This document shows, in pieces, positions 42,469-43,874 of a stretch of DNA of 43,874 bases. The notes beneath the pieces are model-generated. The model was not told the DNA's origin. It was given only the letters and a program-made list of their open reading frames with translations, and did not search any database. This DNA comes from an uncultured Clostridia bacterium. Its GTDB lineage: Bacteria; Bacillota; Clostridia; TANB77; CAG-508. A program made the position numbers and the translations under genes. The first letter of the stretch is position 1. Each line of letters opens with the position of its first letter. The stretch lies in NCBI GenBank assembly GCA_947167965.1, contig CAMVJW010000003.1:1-43874 (forward strand). Reading direction: 5' to 3'.

Positions 42469-42951
42469 TTAATAATCGTCATCATAATGTTTAGTAGTTT
42501 TGGTAGAATAAAAATATAATAAAAAGACAATAGCAACTGCTGATATAGCTAGAATTATCCAAAACCATGCATTTGATGTTATTCCCATAAACTGGTTATT
42601 AGTAGCTGTTGAAGTTCTAGAAGCATCATAGGATGTATCATCTTGGTTATTTTTAATTTCTCCAGAATTATTATCTGTATTATTAAATGTATTATCTACA
42701 GATGATTTAACATCATTAACCATATTTTGTGTATGATCTGTTACATTATTTCCTTTGTTTTCCATATTTTGTGTTGCATCTTTTGAAGTATTTGAAACAT
42801 CTTTTGCTGCATTTTCTACAGTGTTTTCAGCATTATTTATAGTATTACGTATATTATTTCCTGTTTCTTTCATATCCACAGCAAATGAATATCTAAAAGA
42901 AAATACACAAATTAATAAAACAATAATTGAAAATAAAATTTTTCTTTTCAT
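42469..42951 (-). CDS. secreted membrane-anchored protein with amphipathic Asn/Thr/Lys repeats
   Basis: A 160-residue protein of unknown function. It has a signal peptide (MKRKILFSIIVLLICVFSFR, ending YSFA). A helical region ~28-95 repeats an 11-residue-like pattern (NTVENAAKDVSNTSKDATQN), reminiscent of LEA/apolipoprotein-type amphipathic helices. A low-complexity linker and a C-terminal TM helix (~132-150) with a charged KHYDDDY end follow. Topology: ectodomain outside, short tail inside. GAAAGGA SD. The upstream gene has the same signal-linker-TM plan. Confidence 0.75.
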   Translation of the reverse strand: MKRKILFSIIVLLICVFSFRYSFAVDMKETGNNIRNTINNAENTVENAAKDVSNTSKDATQNMENKGNNVTDHTQNMVNDVKSSVDNTFNNTDNNSGEIKNNQDDTSYDASRTSTATNNQFMGITSNAWFWIILAISAVAIVFLLYFYSTKTTKHYDDDY

Positions 42952-42986
42952 TTTTTTAAATCCTTTCTATAGAACAAAATAAAAAT

Positions 42987-43041
42987 GTCCTAAAAAATTT
43001 GTTTAAAATTAAACTTATTAATAGTATTGTTTTTTTAGGAC
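42987..43041 (-). repeat. inverted repeat between two secreted-protein genes
   Basis: GTCCTAAAAAA (42987-42997) and TTTTTTAGGAC (43031-43041) are exact reverse complements separated by 33 bases. On the minus strand the second arm is followed by ATTTTTATTTT, so a terminator or attenuator ahead of the 42951 gene is possible. Confidence 0.5.
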
Positions 43042-43076
43042 AAAATATACTATGAAAAAAATTCAAAAAAATAAAA

Positions 43077-43101
43077 AAACAAGCAAATGAAATGCTTGTT
43101 T
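43077..43101 (-). terminator. terminator of the 132-residue secreted protein gene
   Basis: AAACAAGCA (43077-43085) pairs with TGCTTGTTT (43093-43101). On the minus strand it runs into a long T tract. Confidence 0.8.
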
Positions 43102-43499
43102 TATCTATTGCTTAATCTAATTAAAATTGCAATTGCAAAAAATATTAATAATACACCAATTACAATAAGAATTATATTAATAATATTTGTAATTGTTGAG
43201 GTATTTGAATTCTCAAGATTTGAAACACTACTTACTGTTGAAGAATTAGGCTTTTGTGTAGAATTTGTAGTAGTATTATTTGAACTAGAGCTATTTGCAA
43301 TATTTGATTGACCTGCATTTGTTCCATTTGATGCTGTATTATTTGATGTAGCATTTCCAGATGATGAAGTATTATTTGCACCTGAATTATTTTGAGCTAA
43401 ATTTGGATCAGTTAAATTTAAATCTATAGCATAACAACAACTATATATAAATATTGTTAGAACACTAAATAAAGCTATTATTTTTACAATTTTTGACAT
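43101..43499 (-). CDS. secreted Asn/Ser/Thr-rich protein with C-terminal membrane anchor
   Basis: 132 residues. A signal peptide (res 1-24, ending CCYA) is followed by an almost pure Asn/Ser/Thr/Gly/Ala linker (~28-98). One TM helix at ~106-128 (IINIILIVIGVLLIFFAIAI) and a basic RLSNR end follow. No folded domain is visible. It may be a wall-spanning spacer or glycosylation substrate; this is inference. AAGGAGG SD. Same layout as the next gene downstream, though the sequences are not clearly homologous. Confidence 0.72.
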   Translation of the reverse strand: MSKIVKIIALFSVLTIFIYSCCYAIDLNLTDPNLAQNNSGANNTSSSGNATSNNTASNGTNAGQSNIANSSSSNNTTTNSTQKPNSSTVSSVSNLENSNTSTITNIINIILIVIGVLLIFFAIAILIRLSNR

Positions 43500-43718
43500 A
43501 TAAATCCTCCTTACGACTTTTTCCTTTGATTATCAATAGTTATATAATAACAAAAAATAAAATGTTTGTCTATAATTTTTTTGCAAATTTATAAAATTTG
43601 AATTTGTAGACTTAAAAAATATATAAAATTATTCAATAAAAAGGCATAAAATATCTTATTTATACCTTGTAAAATTAGTATATTTTTGATATTATAATTA
43701 AAAAGATTGGAGAGAAAA

Positions 43719-43874
43719 ATGTATTCAATTGAGGAATTTGATCAAGCAAAAACTAAAATTCTAAAATATATCTTATATAAGAAAAGAACAGAAAATGAAG
43801 TTAGAAAAAAATATGAAAATTTTTTTGATAATAATCTATTAGAAGATGTAATTGACTATTTAAAAGAAGCGGGA
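43719..43874 (+). CDS. recX: RecX-like regulatory protein, N-terminal part (runs off the right edge)
   Basis: The 52 visible residues (MYSIEEFDQAKTKILKYILY, then KKRTENEVRKKYENF and LLEDVIDYLKEAG) match the first three-helix repeat of RecX, which modulates RecA. The key pattern is K-R-T-E-x-E followed by the VIxYLKExG turn. GGAGAG SD before ATG 43719. A TATAAT at 43693-43698 may be its -10 box, without a well-spaced -35. The gap 43500-43718 shows nothing else. Confidence 0.75.
   Translation, partial: MYSIEEFDQAKTKILKYILYKKRTENEVRKKYENFFDNNLLEDVIDYLKEAG

Noticed and set aside
1..43874. CRISPR arrays, tRNA or rRNA genes, complete insertion sequences
   Set aside because: None seen by reading; no regularly spaced repeats, cloverleaf-like GC-rich segments or transposase frames.

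Overview
The window is about 44 kb of very AT-rich chromosome from an uncultured-type, spore-forming low-GC Firmicute, most likely a Clostridia lineage. The basis is strong AGGAGG ribosome sites, pro-sigma-K with a skin-like element, FtsEX with PcsB-like M23 hydrolases, and clostridial-style gene content (queH, DUF368, TrkH, YdjI/YdjG-like pair). No rRNA, tRNA or CRISPR array was seen. The first gene (1-511) and the last (recX, 43719-43874) run off the edges.

Layout. 1-3300: an unknown protein, TrmFO, a small unknown protein and a family 2 glycosyltransferase. 3366-5824: divergent DUF368 lipid-carrier transporter and TrkH potassium transporter, ending in a 65-nt perfect palindrome. 5993-9737: sigK, the late mother-cell sporulation sigma factor, cut in two by a 3,043-bp skin-like element flanked by a 12-bp direct repeat. 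Precise recombination between the repeats restores a 233-residue sigma-K in frame. The element carries only a DinJ/YafQ-like toxin-antitoxin pair, a 58-residue protein (a candidate directionality factor) behind a sigma-E/K-like promoter, and a large serine recombinase. 9756-12564: sortase, a PssD/PssE (Alg14/Alg13-like) glycosyltransferase pair and RuvB. 12687-16820: an unknown protein, an AraC-GyrI type regulator, and a convergent two-gene unit (Cys-rich repeat protein plus HerA/TraG-like ATPase). 17072-22583: flippase-like membrane protein, QueH, HIT-like protein, a RhuM remnant, Nudix hydrolase, guanine deaminase, a SHOCT protein and TyrA. 23198-30133: cell-envelope unit ftsE-ftsX-M23-M23-ctpA-pgsA-prmC. 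30293-36658: an unknown protein, U32 peptidase, a 55-residue small protein with a sigma-K-like promoter, YlmH and RecN. 36716-43874: YdjG-like and YdjI-like stress pair, Dxs, an RluD-family synthase, two secreted low-complexity membrane-anchored proteins and the start of RecX.

Most striking signal. Three genes-worth of frame breaks lie in the skin-like element: one in the toxin and two in the recombinase. Each has the same form: a single extra C directly before a conserved glycine GGN codon, which creates an in-frame CGG. Reading by eye, I found no other in-frame CGG codon in any intact gene of the window. Either this organism reads CGG by a +1 shift (CGGN decoded as glycine), which could make recombinase production conditional, or one mutational or technical process hit the element three times. 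The sigma-K switch itself is well supported; the recoding idea is a hypothesis with clear tests.
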